DNA from: JAUXEH01 sp965602945 | Lineage (GTDB): Bacteria > Acidobacteriota > Aminicenantia > Aminicenantales > Aminicenantaceae | Reading direction: 5' to 3' | DNA length: 23,766 bases | NCBI GenBank assembly: GCA_965602945.1 | Contig: CBFDBC010000025.1 | Coordinates: 1-23,766 of the forward strand | In this document: positions 1-8,135 of the stretch, in pieces | How the letters are laid out: the number at the start of each line of letters is the position of its first letter | Numbering within the stretch: the stretch's first letter is position 1 | The notes under the pieces: generated by a model | Database searches by the model: none | Seen by the model: the letters and a program-made list of their open reading frames with translations, nothing else | Told to the model about the DNA's origin: nothing | Program-made: the position numbers and the translations under genes

Positions 1-1318
1 CGATACGCCGCTCCACATCAACATGTGACACGTGGCAGGAAAACTCTCCCTTGAAGAAAGAAACCGTCAGATCCTGTCCGGAGCGGACCTTGTCCGCACT
101 CCGGACCAGAGTACATCCGTCCTCCGCCCAGCACAGGGTGTAGCCTTTTTTCAACACATTGAGAGGGCTCAGCGTGTGCAGCTGCGCACACAGCCTCTCC
201 CAGCGCGACTTGACCGCCTGAAGCTTGGCCGCCGTCAAGCTGCGGACTCTCTCATCCAGCAGCTGAGTCCTCGACCTGGCCTCCGTGATCATCAGGGAAT
301 GCCGACGAAGGCTGTTGAGGGACCGCATCTCGAGCTCATCCACGGCCTGCGTCAGGTTGAGGATTCGCAGCCGGAAGCTCTGGAAAACCGGATGACGAAC
401 AAGGGAGAGGATCCTGTTCCTCTGCTCCTGGGCCGTAAAACGCAGGCTCTGGCCCAAGCGCCGCTGGAGATTCCCGATCCTCTCCTGAATACCGGCCTCT
501 TCCTCGATCACCATCTCGGCCGCCGCGGTGGGCGTGGAGGCACGAATGTCGGCCACGAAGTCCGCGATGGTGAAATCCACCTCATGGCCCACAGCCGAGA
601 TGACCGGAATGGAGCAGCGGGCGATGGCGCGTGCGACAGCCTCTTCGTTGAAGGCCCACAGGTCTTCCAGGGATCCTCCCCCGCGCCCCACGATGATCAC
701 ATCCACATCCTCACGGGAGGAAAAATGATCGATTCCCTCCACGATCTCTCCGGCGGCCTCCTCTCCCTGGACTTTGGCCGGATAGATCAGGATATGCAGC
801 CGCCGGAACCGCCTCTCCAGGGTCCGCAGGATGTCTATGATGGCAGCCCCCCGGGGGGAGGTCACTACACCGATCGTGTGGGGGAAGGCCGGAAGAGGCC
901 TCTTGATCTCCGGAGAAAACAGGCCCTCTTTGTGGAGCTTCTCCTTGAGCTGCTCGAATGCCAGCTGGAGCGCACCCTTGCCTTTGGGCTCGATCAGCTC
1001 GGCCTGGAACTGGTACTGCCCGCGGCGCTCGTACACGGTGATCTGCCCCCTGCACACGACCTGCAGCCCGCTCTCGAGCTCGAAGGGAACCTTCTGGGCC
1101 TGGGAGCGCCACATGACCGCACGAAGCTGGCTTCGCTCGTCTTTCAGGTCGAAATACAGGTGCCCGGAATGGGCCCGCATGAAATTGGACAGCTCGCCCT
1201 CGACCCACAGGGGAAGGGGAAACGCCTGCTCCAGCTCGGTCTTTACCAGGCGCGTGAGCTCTGAGATTGTGAAGATCCTGTCCGGGCGAAGGGCAGGGGG
1301 ATTATTCTCCACATCCAT
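1..1318 (-). CDS. xseA: Exodeoxyribonuclease VII large subunit, 3' end cut by window edge
   Basis: Large subunit of ExoVII, the nuclease that degrades single-stranded DNA to short oligonucleotides together with XseB. The minus-strand frame is open from an ATG at 1316-1318 to base 1 with no stop, giving about 439 residues (E. coli XseA has 456), so only the C-terminal tip is missing. The N-terminal OB-fold is visible (LWVEGELSNF, GHLYFDLKDE, about residues 38-62). It is followed by the catalytic domain with the family signatures GVVTSPRGAAIIDI and VDVIIVGRGGGSLEDLWAFN, then ISAVGHEVDFTIADFVADIR and ASTPTAAAE. A helical region and the conserved LSPLNVLKKGY segment close the visible part. The start overlaps the upstream phosphodiesterase gene by 17 bases; an in-frame TGA lies just upstream of this ATG, so no longer start is possible. 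xseB would be expected beyond the left edge. Confidence 0.96.
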   Translation of the reverse strand, partial: MDVENNPPALRPDRIFTISELTRLVKTELEQAFPLPLWVEGELSNFMRAHSGHLYFDLKDERSQLRAVMWRSQAQKVPFELESGLQVVCRGQITVYERRGQYQFQAELIEPKGKGALQLAFEQLKEKLHKEGLFSPEIKRPLPAFPHTIGVVTSPRGAAIIDILRTLERRFRRLHILIYPAKVQGEEAAGEIVEGIDHFSSREDVDVIIVGRGGGSLEDLWAFNEEAVARAIARCSIPVISAVGHEVDFTIADFVADIRASTPTAAAEMVIEEEAGIQERIGNLQRRLGQSLRFTAQEQRNRILSLVRHPVFQSFRLRILNLTQAVDELEMRSLNSLRRHSLMITEARSRTQLLDERVRSLTAAKLQAVKSRWERLCAQLHTLSPLNVLKKGYTLCWAEDGCTLVRSADKVRSGQDLTVSFFKGEFSCHVSHVDVERRI

Positions 1319-2105
1319 CCCCGATCACAAGCCTGCGCTGGACCGAAACCGCACGGCCTGTCTTTGACTCGATCTCGACAAAGACCGCGGACAGTACGCT
1401 CCGCTCCTTCGAAGGCTCGAAGCGCTGGGGCCGCGAGGTCAGGAACCTCAGCAGGGCCTGCTCCTTCTTGATCCCGATGACCGAATCGTACCCACCGACC
1501 ATCCCGGCATCGCTGATATAGGCCGTACCTTTGGGCAGCACCCGTTCGTCCGCGGTGGGGACATGGGTGTGGGTGCCGATGACAGCGGAAACCCGGCCGT
1601 CCAGGTGCCAGCCCAGGGCCTGTTTCTCCGAGGTGGCCTCGGCATGAAAATCCACCACGATCACCGGCGTGACGGACCGGAGCTTTTTCACCTCCCGGTC
1701 GGCAACCCGGAACGGACACTCAATAGGCTCCATGAACACCCGGCCCTGCAGGTTCAGTACCCCCACTTTCTCTCCCTGCCGGCCTTCCCAGACATACGAC
1801 CCCTTCCCGGGGTTGGGATCGGGATAGTTGGCCGGACGAAGTATGCGGGGCTCCTGTTCCAAGTACTCGAGGGCATCCCGTTTATCCCAGATGTGGTTGC
1901 CCGAAGTCAGCACGTTGATCTGGGAAAACAGGTCCCGGCCGATCTTTTCCGTGATCCCGACACCGCCCGCGGCGTTCTCCGCATTGGCGATGACGAGAGT
2001 GGGGTTCAGTTCCTCGACCAGGGGAGGCAGGAAAATATCGAGCGCCCTCCTCCCGGGTCGGCCGATGACATCCCCGAGGAACAACACGCTCAGTCTATCT
2101 GGCAT
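1302..2105 (-). CDS. YmdB/TIGR00282-family metallophosphoesterase (cyclic-nucleotide phosphodiesterase type)
   Basis: A 267-residue calcineurin-like phosphoesterase of the YmdB type. B. subtilis YmdB is a 2',3'/3',5'-cAMP phosphodiesterase that affects motility, biofilm formation and RNase Y-linked RNA levels. All metal ligands are visible: D12 (FLGDVIG), E43/N44 (ANAENAAGG), N70-H71 (SGNHIWD), H154 (DFHAE), H179 and H181 (GTHTHVPTADE). Length matches the family. The gene starts inside the end of rny (11-base overlap) and overlaps xseA downstream by 17 bases, so the three are probably co-transcribed and coupled. The rny-ymdB adjacency is widely conserved and supports a shared role in RNA turnover or signalling. 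The substrate in this organism is inferred from the family only. Confidence 0.93.
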   Translation of the reverse strand: MPDRLSVLFLGDVIGRPGRRALDIFLPPLVEELNPTLVIANAENAAGGVGITEKIGRDLFSQINVLTSGNHIWDKRDALEYLEQEPRILRPANYPDPNPGKGSYVWEGRQGEKVGVLNLQGRVFMEPIECPFRVADREVKKLRSVTPVIVVDFHAEATSEKQALGWHLDGRVSAVIGTHTHVPTADERVLPKGTAYISDAGMVGGYDSVIGIKKEQALLRFLTSRPQRFEPSKERSVLSAVFVEIESKTGRAVSVQRRLVIGDGCGE

Positions 2106-3657
2106 ACTCGACCGCCCTCATCTCTCTAATGACCGTGACTTTAATCTGTCCGGGATAATCGAGCTCATCCTTGATCTTCTGTGCGATCTCCTTGGCCACC
2201 AGGGTCGCCTGGTCGTCGGAAATCTTCTGGCTCTCCACGATGATACGGATCTCACGCCCCGCCTGCAGGGCGAACGCCTTGGCTACGCCATCGTAGGAGT
2301 TGGCCACCTCCTCCAGCTTCTCCAGCCGCTTGATGTATGTCTCCAGCAGCTCCCGCCGGGCACCCGGCCGGGCCGCAGAAAGCGTGTCGGCGGCCTGCAC
2401 CAGCACCGCCTCGATCGAAGGGAAATCGATGTCCCTGTGGTGGGAGGCGATAGCCTGGCTTACGGCCTCTGACTCCCCATACTTTTTGGTAAGGGAGACG
2501 CTCAGCTCCGTATGGGTTCCTTCAACCTCGCGATCGACGGCTTTCCCGACGTCGTGCAGCAGCCCGGCTCGCAGAGCCACGTTAATATCCAGGCCCAGCT
2601 CCCTCGCCATAAGAGACGACAGCCAGGCGACCTCCTTGGAATGCTGGAGCACGTTCTGCCCGTAGCTCGTCCGGTACTTCAGTTTCCCTAGGTGTTTGAT
2701 CAGTTCGGGATGCAGGTCCTGGATCCGAAGCTCCAGAACCACGGATTCCCCTTCCTGCTTGATCTTGCGGTCCAGCTCCACCTTGACCGTTTCCACCACC
2801 TCTTCTATGCGGGCGGGATGGATGCGCCCGTCGGTCACGAGCTTATGGATGGCCAGCCGGGCCATCTCCCGGCGGATAGGATCGAAGCTGGACAGGATCA
2901 CGGCTTCGGGAGTGTCGTCCACGATGATGTCCACGCCCGTGGCAAGCTCCAGGGCACGGATGTTCCGCCCCTCCCTGCCGATGATGCGTCCCTTCATGTC
3001 ATCCGAAGGGAGGTCGACCACCGATACCGTGGTTTCCACCACATGTTCGGCCGCAGACCTCTGGATCGCCTGGCTGATGATGTCCTGTGCCATTGTCTGG
3101 CTCTTTTCCCGGGTTTCCTCTTCGATCCGCCGCAGCGCCTGGACAGACTCCAATTTGGCCTCGTCCTCGATCCTCCTCTGCAGCTCTCGCTTGGCATCCT
3201 CCTGTGTCAGGTTGGATACCCGTTCCAACTCCTCGATGGCCCTCTGGTTCAGGCTGGCATACTTCTTTTCCTGCTCGGACAGCTCACTTTCCTTGTTGGC
3301 GATCCGCTGCTCCTTGTTCGTGAACTCGCGTTCCTTCCGTTCCAGATTCTGGACCTTTCGTTCCAGGTTCTCTTCCTTGTTGACCAGCCGCCGTTCCTGC
3401 TCGTTGAACTTGCGTCTGCGGTCCCTGGTCTGGCGCTCGAAATCCGACTTGAGGTTCAGGAATTTCTCTTTCGCTTCCAGGGTGGCCTCACGTTTGACCT
3501 TTTCCGCTTCCTCCTGTGCTTTGTTCAGGAGCGCCTCTGCATCCTGTCGAGCTTTGAAAAGTGTGCGTGAGCCGGACCGGCGCTGCAGCAGGACCACTAC
3601 CAGGGAGGCCGCTAAAACGACTGATACACTTACTGAGATTATTAACTCTAAATTCAC
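2095..3657 (-). CDS. rny: Ribonuclease Y
   Basis: Membrane-anchored endoribonuclease that initiates mRNA decay in many bacteria lacking RNase E. The 520-residue protein shows the full family layout: an N-terminal membrane helix (about 4-24), a long Glu/Lys/Arg-rich coiled coil (about 35-200), a KH RNA-binding domain with GRIIGREG at 223-230, and an HD domain with the catalytic H368-D369 (LLHDVGKAVD). I chose a GTG start at 3655-3657 rather than an in-frame start nine codons upstream. A strong GGAGGT lies seven bases before the GTG, the resulting N-terminus goes straight into the membrane helix, and the length equals the family norm. The ribosome binding site sits in a potential hairpin (3658-3685). 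The gene ends inside the start of the YmdB-type gene. Confidence 0.95.
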   Translation of the reverse strand: MNLELIISVSVSVVLAASLVVVLLQRRSGSRTLFKARQDAEALLNKAQEEAEKVKREATLEAKEKFLNLKSDFERQTRDRRRKFNEQERRLVNKEENLERKVQNLERKEREFTNKEQRIANKESELSEQEKKYASLNQRAIEELERVSNLTQEDAKRELQRRIEDEAKLESVQALRRIEEETREKSQTMAQDIISQAIQRSAAEHVVETTVSVVDLPSDDMKGRIIGREGRNIRALELATGVDIIVDDTPEAVILSSFDPIRREMARLAIHKLVTDGRIHPARIEEVVETVKVELDRKIKQEGESVVLELRIQDLHPELIKHLGKLKYRTSYGQNVLQHSKEVAWLSSLMARELGLDINVALRAGLLHDVGKAVDREVEGTHTELSVSLTKKYGESEAVSQAIASHHRDIDFPSIEAVLVQAADTLSAARPGARRELLETYIKRLEKLEEVANSYDGVAKAFALQAGREIRIIVESQKISDDQATLVAKEIAQKIKDELDYPGQIKVTVIREMRAVEYAR

Positions 3658-3685
3658 TTTGAACACCTCCAAACGGGGTGTCAAA
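3658..3685 (-). promoter_or_regulatory. Hairpin that would sequester the rny ribosome binding site
   Basis: On the minus strand, TTTGACACC and GGTGTTCAAA are complementary over nine pairs with one bulged base. They enclose a nine-base loop, and the GTG start follows immediately. Most of the GGAGGT Shine-Dalgarno lies in the 3' arm or at the loop edge. The 5' arm is also the sequence that could form the 3' closing stem of the 6S-like RNA upstream, so the two folds compete. Pairing is seen in the sequence; a regulatory role is inferred. Confidence 0.4.
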
Positions 3686-3802
3686 GGAGATGAAAGTCAG
3701 GAGGGATAAGCCATGATGTGCGCGTTCAACTGGGTTTGGTTCCGAAAGAAACCGGGTCTCGTTTCCTCATCTTTTCTGGCTGTGTCAAACACCTCAAGTC
3801 CC
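3672..3802 (-). ncRNA. ssrS: Probable 6S RNA between zapA and rny
   Basis: The 152-base gap between zapA and rny contains a structured stretch. Its 5' end reads TTGAGGTGTTTGACACAGCC followed by AG, which resembles the 5' end of E. coli 6S RNA (CTGAGATGTTCGC, then GGGCCAG a few bases on). The 5' GAGGTGT can pair with ACACCCC near the 3' end as a closing stem with one mismatch. GCCA..GATG pairs with CATC..TGGC inside, and a tip hairpin GGTTTC-TTTC-GGAACC lies in the centre with unpaired flanks, giving a closing stem, bubble and terminal stem. 6S RNA is commonly found next to zapA. Against the call, the element is only about 130 nt where 6S is usually near 180, and the exact ends are guesses. 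Confidence 0.45.
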
Positions 3803-3809
3803 GATCGGC

Positions 3810-4136
3810 TCAACGGCCGACCGCCTTGAATGTATCTTCATCGCTGTTATCGGAAAAATATTCCTCCAAACTCTCTATTTCAGTCTCCATGTGACCGATG
3901 ACTTCGTTGAGCTTGTCCAGTTTTTTCTGACTGAGCAAGAATTCGTCAGCTATGTTCAGTGCGGCCAGCACCGCGATCTTGACGGTGTCCGCCGACTTGG
4001 ATTTGAGCGCTACCTCTCTCATTTTCTGATCCACATACGAAGTCAGATGGTTTATGTATTTTTCGTCCTCTTCTCCTTTGACTCTTATCCTGTATTTCTG
4101 ATCGAAAATTTCGATCTCTAAAATCTTGTCAATCAT
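3810..4136 (-). CDS. zapA: Cell division protein ZapA
   Basis: A 108-residue FtsZ-associated protein that bundles FtsZ protofilaments at midcell. The N-terminal globular part (KILEIEIFDQKYRIRVKGEEDEKYI, about residues 4-28) and the following AADxVxIAVLAALNIADEF-like helix (about 48-66) are typical, and the C-terminal half is a predicted coiled coil (LLSQKKLDKLNEVIGHMETEIESLEEYF). Its length is usual for the family. The ATG overlaps the stop of the ZapB-like gene by four bases (ATGA), so the two are translationally coupled. A probable 6S RNA follows directly after the stop codon. Confidence 0.9.
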   Translation of the reverse strand: MIDKILEIEIFDQKYRIRVKGEEDEKYINHLTSYVDQKMREVALKSKSADTVKIAVLAALNIADEFLLSQKKLDKLNEVIGHMETEIESLEEYFSDNSDEDTFKAVGR

Positions 4137-4393
4137 ATTTCAAGTTGATCAATCTGTCCGATGATACTCTCTACTTTGGTTTTGATAACCTCCCTTTCTT
4201 TCTCGAAAGATTTCAGACTTTCGTCCAGCTTTCCAGCTCGACGGGCTTCATCGCCCAGGGTTTTCTTCTCCGCTTTCAGGTCCCGGACCTGCTTTTTAAA
4301 CTCAGTGTTTTCACTGTTGATCTTGTTTATATACTCTACAACTTGTGAGATTTTCCCTTCCAGGATTTTAATTCTTTCCAATTCACTTGTCAA
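4133..4393 (-). CDS. ZapB-like coiled-coil cell division protein
   Basis: An 86-residue, almost entirely helical protein with heptad-like Leu/Ile/Val spacing and high Lys/Glu content (LERIKILEGKISQVVEYINKI at the N-terminus, EREVIKTKVESIIGQIDQLEI at the C-terminus). Size, coiled-coil character and its position directly before zapA fit ZapB, the ZapA-binding Z-ring factor that connects to the nucleoid via MatP in enterobacteria. The start is a TTG at 4391-4393 overlapping the pheT stop (TTGA), with a strong GGAGG six bases upstream inside the end of pheT. Sequence similarity in coiled coils is weak evidence, so the name rests largely on context. Confidence 0.7.
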   Translation of the reverse strand: MTSELERIKILEGKISQVVEYINKINSENTEFKKQVRDLKAEKKTLGDEARRAGKLDESLKSFEKEREVIKTKVESIIGQIDQLEI

Positions 4394-6444
4394 TTTTCCC
4401 CTCCTTCTCTTAATTGAAAGTTAAAGCTCGATCGCAGTGCTTTCGCGATCCTTTCCTGCAGGACGTCGACTTCCCCGGCCTGCAGGGTTTTCTGGGGGTT
4501 ACGGAACGTGAAACGCATGGACAGGCTGACCTTGTCATCAGGCACACCGGAACCGGTGTAGCGGTCGACCAGGGTGTAATCTTCCAGATGAGGGAGTTTG
4601 AGCCTGTCCAAGGCGGTCTTAACTTCCTCATAGGGCACGTCCCGATCGATCAGAAAGGATACGTCCCGGATCACACTGGGGTATTTGACGATGGGAGAGA
4701 AGCTGAACGCCTGTGGCTGCAGCTCGAAGGTGGCATCCAGGTCGATCTCTGCGGCCCATACGGGCTCGGTCAGGTCGTACGCATCCAGGATCTCCTGCCT
4801 CAGCTGCCCCAGCACACCTGTTACTGCGCCCTTTACGCGCAGGTCCAGCGCGCAGCCCGGCGCGAAGAAGGGATGGTCTCGCTTCTGGAAGGAGACCGGC
4901 CCGTAGCCAAGCTGGATCAACAGGCTTTCGCACGTCCCTTTAAGACAGAAAAAATCGGATTTGCCGCTCCGGCCCTGCCAATGCGGGGACCCAAGGGCGC
5001 CCCAGGTGATCATGGCCATGGACTGCTGCTCCCGCATGTCTTCCTGATCCCGATCGAAGATGTGGCCCAGCTCGAACACGTGGACGCCTTCGGCTCCCCG
5101 GTTTTTGTTCCAGGCTACGGTCCCCAGCATGCCGTCCAGGAGAGTCGTCCTCAGGAGAGCTGCACGGGTAGAGATGGGGTTGCGGATGGCGATCGCTGCA
5201 CGGTCGTTTCGAAACAGCACTTCCCTGGATGGGTCCATGAAGCTGTAGTTCACGACTTCATCGAAGCCGCTGTGGAACATGAACTGCCTAAGTCCGGTCT
5301 CAAGCGTGCGTTTGTGGTCCAAATTCAGGTCGATGGTTTCTACGGCCGGCAGGAGCGCCGGGATGTTTTCATAACCAAAAAAACGGGCGATCTCTTCGAT
5401 CAAGTCCGCCTCGCGCTCGATGTCTACACGGAAAAAGGGCACCGTGACCTGCCAGATCCCCGGCTGCTGCTGCTTCAACTGGAACTCGAGGTCCTGCAGG
5501 GTCTTGATCACGAAGCCCTCTTCGATCTCCACCCCCAACAGTTCATGGATGCGGTGATGGCGCATGACCACGGTCTTGGGCCGAGGGGGCTTGGGAAACA
5601 CATCCAGCATCCCCCCATAAGCGATCCCTCCCATCCGGGTCAGCAAAGAGGCAGCCATCATGGCAGCGCGGGGTGGGAAACCGACGTCCGTGCCCCGTTC
5701 GAAACGGTAGGACGCATCGGTCTGGACCCCGGCCTTTTTCCAGGTCTGGCGAACGGATACGGGATCGAAGCAAGCGCTCTCGATCAGGACGGCCCGTGTA
5801 GTCTCCGAGACGGCGGTTGCCTCGCCACCTATGACCCCAGCCAGGGCTACCGGGTCTTTCTCGTCTGCGATCACGAGCATATCCTGGGACAGGTCCACAT
5901 CCTTTCCCTCGAGTGTCCTCAAGCTCTCGCCCCGTTTGGCGCAGCGGATGTTGATCTTGTCCCCCTTGAGTTTGGCCAGGTCGAAGGCGTGTATGGGCTG
6001 CGCCGTTGCAAACAGGACGTAGTTGGTCACATCCACCACGATATTCACGGGATTCAAACCCATCGCCCGCAGCCTCTTCTGCATCCACTGCGGAGAGGGG
6101 CCCACTTCGATCCCGCTGACGATCATGGCGCAGTACCTCGGGCAGAGGCCCTCATCCAGGATCTGGACGTCGAAGTGCTCGGCGATCTGCTTGTCGCCCT
6201 CTATGACCGAATCGTCCGGGGATTTAAGCGGGAGCCCCAGCGTCGCGGCCAGTTCCCGGGCTACACCCAGGTGTCCCAGAGTATCGGGGCGGTTGGCGTA
6301 GGTCTCGTGCTCGAGAACCGTGTCGCCGTCTATTTTCTTCCAGTCGTCGACCAGCATCCCGATGTTGTTCAGGCTGTCGATCACCTCGGCGTCGGGCAGA
6401 TCCAGGGCGATGTAGCTCTTGAGCCAGTCGATGCTTATTTTCAT
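4390..6444 (-). CDS. pheT: Phenylalanyl-tRNA synthetase beta subunit, short form lacking the B2 domain
   Basis: Beta chain of the alpha2-beta2 PheRS. The protein begins normally (MKISIDWLKSYIALDLPDAE, B1) but passes from IGMLVDDWKKIDGD (about residues 28-41) straight to LEHETYANRPDTLGHLGVAREL (44-65). In canonical 790-800 residue PheT these two segments are separated by the EMAP/OB-fold B2 domain of roughly 110 residues. Length is 684, which accounts for the deletion exactly. The B3/B4 editing region (NIVVDVTNYVLFATAQPIHAFD, 134-155), B5, the catalytic-like core (GFDEVVNYSF, ENIPA) and the C-terminal anticodon-binding FDX-ACB domain (KYPSVIRDVSFLIDRDVPY) are intact. The ATG overlaps the pheS stop by four bases, and the gene is followed by the overlapping ZapB-like gene. 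No frameshift is visible at the junction, so this is a genuine compact form. Confidence 0.95.
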   Translation of the reverse strand: MKISIDWLKSYIALDLPDAEVIDSLNNIGMLVDDWKKIDGDTVLEHETYANRPDTLGHLGVARELAATLGLPLKSPDDSVIEGDKQIAEHFDVQILDEGLCPRYCAMIVSGIEVGPSPQWMQKRLRAMGLNPVNIVVDVTNYVLFATAQPIHAFDLAKLKGDKINIRCAKRGESLRTLEGKDVDLSQDMLVIADEKDPVALAGVIGGEATAVSETTRAVLIESACFDPVSVRQTWKKAGVQTDASYRFERGTDVGFPPRAAMMAASLLTRMGGIAYGGMLDVFPKPPRPKTVVMRHHRIHELLGVEIEEGFVIKTLQDLEFQLKQQQPGIWQVTVPFFRVDIEREADLIEEIARFFGYENIPALLPAVETIDLNLDHKRTLETGLRQFMFHSGFDEVVNYSFMDPSREVLFRNDRAAIAIRNPISTRAALLRTTLLDGMLGTVAWNKNRGAEGVHVFELGHIFDRDQEDMREQQSMAMITWGALGSPHWQGRSGKSDFFCLKGTCESLLIQLGYGPVSFQKRDHPFFAPGCALDLRVKGAVTGVLGQLRQEILDAYDLTEPVWAAEIDLDATFELQPQAFSFSPIVKYPSVIRDVSFLIDRDVPYEEVKTALDRLKLPHLEDYTLVDRYTGSGVPDDKVSLSMRFTFRNPQKTLQAGEVDVLQERIAKALRSSFNFQLREGGEN

Positions 6445-7475
6445 TGTTTCGAGAACTGCCTTATGAATCGCAGGTCATTCTCATAAAAATACCTGAGATC
6501 CGGAATCTGCAGGGAGAACATGGCGGTCCGTTCGATCCCCATGCCGAAAGCGAATCCGGAATATTCTTCAGGATCGATATTGACGTTTTTGAAAACCTGG
6601 GGATCCACCATTCCGGCTCCCAGGATCTCCAACCAGCCCGTGCCCTTGCACACACGGCAGTTTTCCTCCTCGCCATTGCAGACAGTGCACCCGATATCCA
6701 CCTCGGCGGACGGTTCGGTGAAAGGGAAGAAGCTGGGCCGGAACCGGATCTTGATCCGATCATGATAGAGGGTCTTCAGAAAACACTCCAGGGTGCCCTT
6801 GAGATGCGCGAAGGTTATGCCGTGATCCACCACCAGCCCCTCCACCTGAAAAAACATGGGAAGGTGAGTGGGGTCCGGCGTCTCTTTGCGAAAGACTTTC
6901 CCGGGGTTGATCATCCGGATAGGCGGCTTCCGTTTCTCCATCACCCGGATCTGGACGGGCGAGGTATGTGTTCGCAGCAGCAGGTCATCATCGATATAGA
7001 GAGTGTCCCAATCGTCCCGGGCCGGATGATGGGGAGGGAAGTTGAGTGCCTCGAAATTGTAGAAATCCGTTTCCATTTCCGGCCCGTCTTCGATGCCGAA
7101 GCCCATCCGCAAAAAAATCTGCTCGATCCTTTCTTTGATGTGAAGGACCGGATGGGGTGAGCCCCAGTACGAAACCCGGCCGGGGAGGGTCAGGTCTGTA
7201 TCCGACCCGCTTCGGGAAGGAGCCCGGAGCTCATTCTCAAGCCGGTCCAGCTCAGCCTGCACATGCTGCTTGATGGCGTTGATCTCTTGACCGGCCTCGG
7301 GTTTCCGCTCCGGATCGAGCGTTTTCATCGACTCGAAGAGCTGCGTGAGATGGCCGTTTTTTCGGCTGAGATAGAGATTTCTAAGCTCCTGCAGGGCCTT
7401 CTGGTCGCGGACCTCGCCCGCTGCCCGGGTGAATTGATCCCGGAGAGCCTGGATCTTGTCCTTCAGCGTCTCCAT
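6441..7475 (-). CDS. pheS: Phenylalanyl-tRNA synthetase alpha subunit
   Basis: Catalytic alpha chain of PheRS, 344 residues. An N-terminal coiled coil that contacts the tRNA (about 1-85) is followed by the class II core. Motif 2 appears as VFRKETPDPTHLPMFFQVEG (194-213) and motif 3 as FGMGIERTAM (310-319). The substrate pocket segments TDFYNFEALNFPPHHPARD and RTHTSPVQIR are present. A four-cysteine knuckle C263-x2-C266-x6-C273-x2-C276 precedes TGWLEILGAGMVDP; E. coli PheS lacks it, but many other bacterial lineages have such a knuckle. Spacing to rplT upstream is 20 bases, with GCGAGGG just before the ATG. It overlaps pheT by four bases, as expected for an obligate heterotetramer. Confidence 0.97.
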   Translation of the reverse strand: METLKDKIQALRDQFTRAAGEVRDQKALQELRNLYLSRKNGHLTQLFESMKTLDPERKPEAGQEINAIKQHVQAELDRLENELRAPSRSGSDTDLTLPGRVSYWGSPHPVLHIKERIEQIFLRMGFGIEDGPEMETDFYNFEALNFPPHHPARDDWDTLYIDDDLLLRTHTSPVQIRVMEKRKPPIRMINPGKVFRKETPDPTHLPMFFQVEGLVVDHGITFAHLKGTLECFLKTLYHDRIKIRFRPSFFPFTEPSAEVDIGCTVCNGEEENCRVCKGTGWLEILGAGMVDPQVFKNVNIDPEEYSGFAFGMGIERTAMFSLQIPDLRYFYENDLRFIRQFSKQ

Positions 7476-7495
7476 CCCTCGCTCGCTCTCGTTAT

Positions 7496-7852
7496 TCAGA
7501 TCCCGGCCTCCTTGACCTTTTGCGCCAGCTGTCCGAACGTCCCCGGAGCATTGACTGCCAGATCCGCCAGGATCTTGCGGTCAAGCTCGACGTTCATCGT
7601 CTTAAGCCCGTTCATGAACCGGCTGTAGGAGATCCCGTGGAGCTCGGCAGCGGCTTTGATCCGGATAATCCACAGGCGGCGGAAATCCCGCTTGCGTGTT
7701 TTCCGGTCCCGATACGAATACTGGAGAGATTTTTCCACCGCTTCCTTGGCGGTACGATAGTTGGTGCTGCGCGTACCCCAGTATCCTTTGGCGAGCTTAA
7801 GGATCTTGGCTCTTCGTTTTCTTCTCTTGCTTCCCCTTTTAACTCTGGGCAT
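7496..7852 (-). CDS. rplT: 50S ribosomal protein L20
   Basis: A 118-residue L20, an early-assembly 23S rRNA binding protein of the large subunit. The very basic N-terminal extension (MPRVKRGSKRRKRRAKILKLAKGY) and the globular part (RDFRRLWIIRIKAAAELHGISYSRFMNGL) match the family end to end. A clear AGGAG lies six bases before the ATG. It follows rpmI by 82 bases, the usual infC-rpmI-rplT order. In several bacteria L20 represses this operon by binding its mRNA; no specific L20 target could be identified here by eye. Confidence 0.98.
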   Translation of the reverse strand: MPRVKRGSKRRKRRAKILKLAKGYWGTRSTNYRTAKEAVEKSLQYSYRDRKTRKRDFRRLWIIRIKAAAELHGISYSRFMNGLKTMNVELDRKILADLAVNAPGTFGQLAQKVKEAGI

Positions 7853-7934
7853 TGCGTTCTCCTGTTGTGATGTGTCCCACTTCGAGAAATTGTCCCCGGA
7901 CTCCAGGCGAAAAGACTGGCTGGCAGGCTTCGGC

Positions 7935-8135
7935 CTAAAAATCGTATGGGAGCATGGACTTTATCCTGCTCCGGTCGGCGGGGCTGACCTCTTCGGATTT
8001 CGACAGGTTCCGCTTCCGCTTGGCTGATTTCTTGGTGAGGATATGATTCTTGAAGGCTTTGCTATGGAATATCTTCTTTTTTCCGGTTACCTTGAACCTC
8101 TTTTTGGCTCCTTTGTGCGTCTTTAGTTTTGGCAT
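7935..8135 (-). CDS. rpmI: 50S ribosomal protein L35
   Basis: A 66-residue L35 of the large subunit, recognised by MPKLKTHKGAKKRFKVTGKKK at the start, the basic LTKKSAKRKRNL block in the middle and the C-terminal KSMLPYDF. An AGGAG lies six bases before the ATG. The first 74 bases are overlapped in another frame by the open end of infC. The 82-base gap to rplT shows no additional gene. Confidence 0.97.
   Translation of the reverse strand: MPKLKTHKGAKKRFKVTGKKKIFHSKAFKNHILTKKSAKRKRNLSKSEEVSPADRSRIKSMLPYDF

Noticed and set aside
32..1264. A 410-codon plus-strand open frame at the left edge
   Set aside because: It is the antisense shadow of xseA, whose full set of motifs reads on the minus strand.
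4414..6486. A 690-codon open frame on the plus strand opposite pheT
   Set aside because: It mirrors the codons of pheT in high-GC DNA, has no recognisable domain and no start signals; pheT is unmistakable on the other strand.
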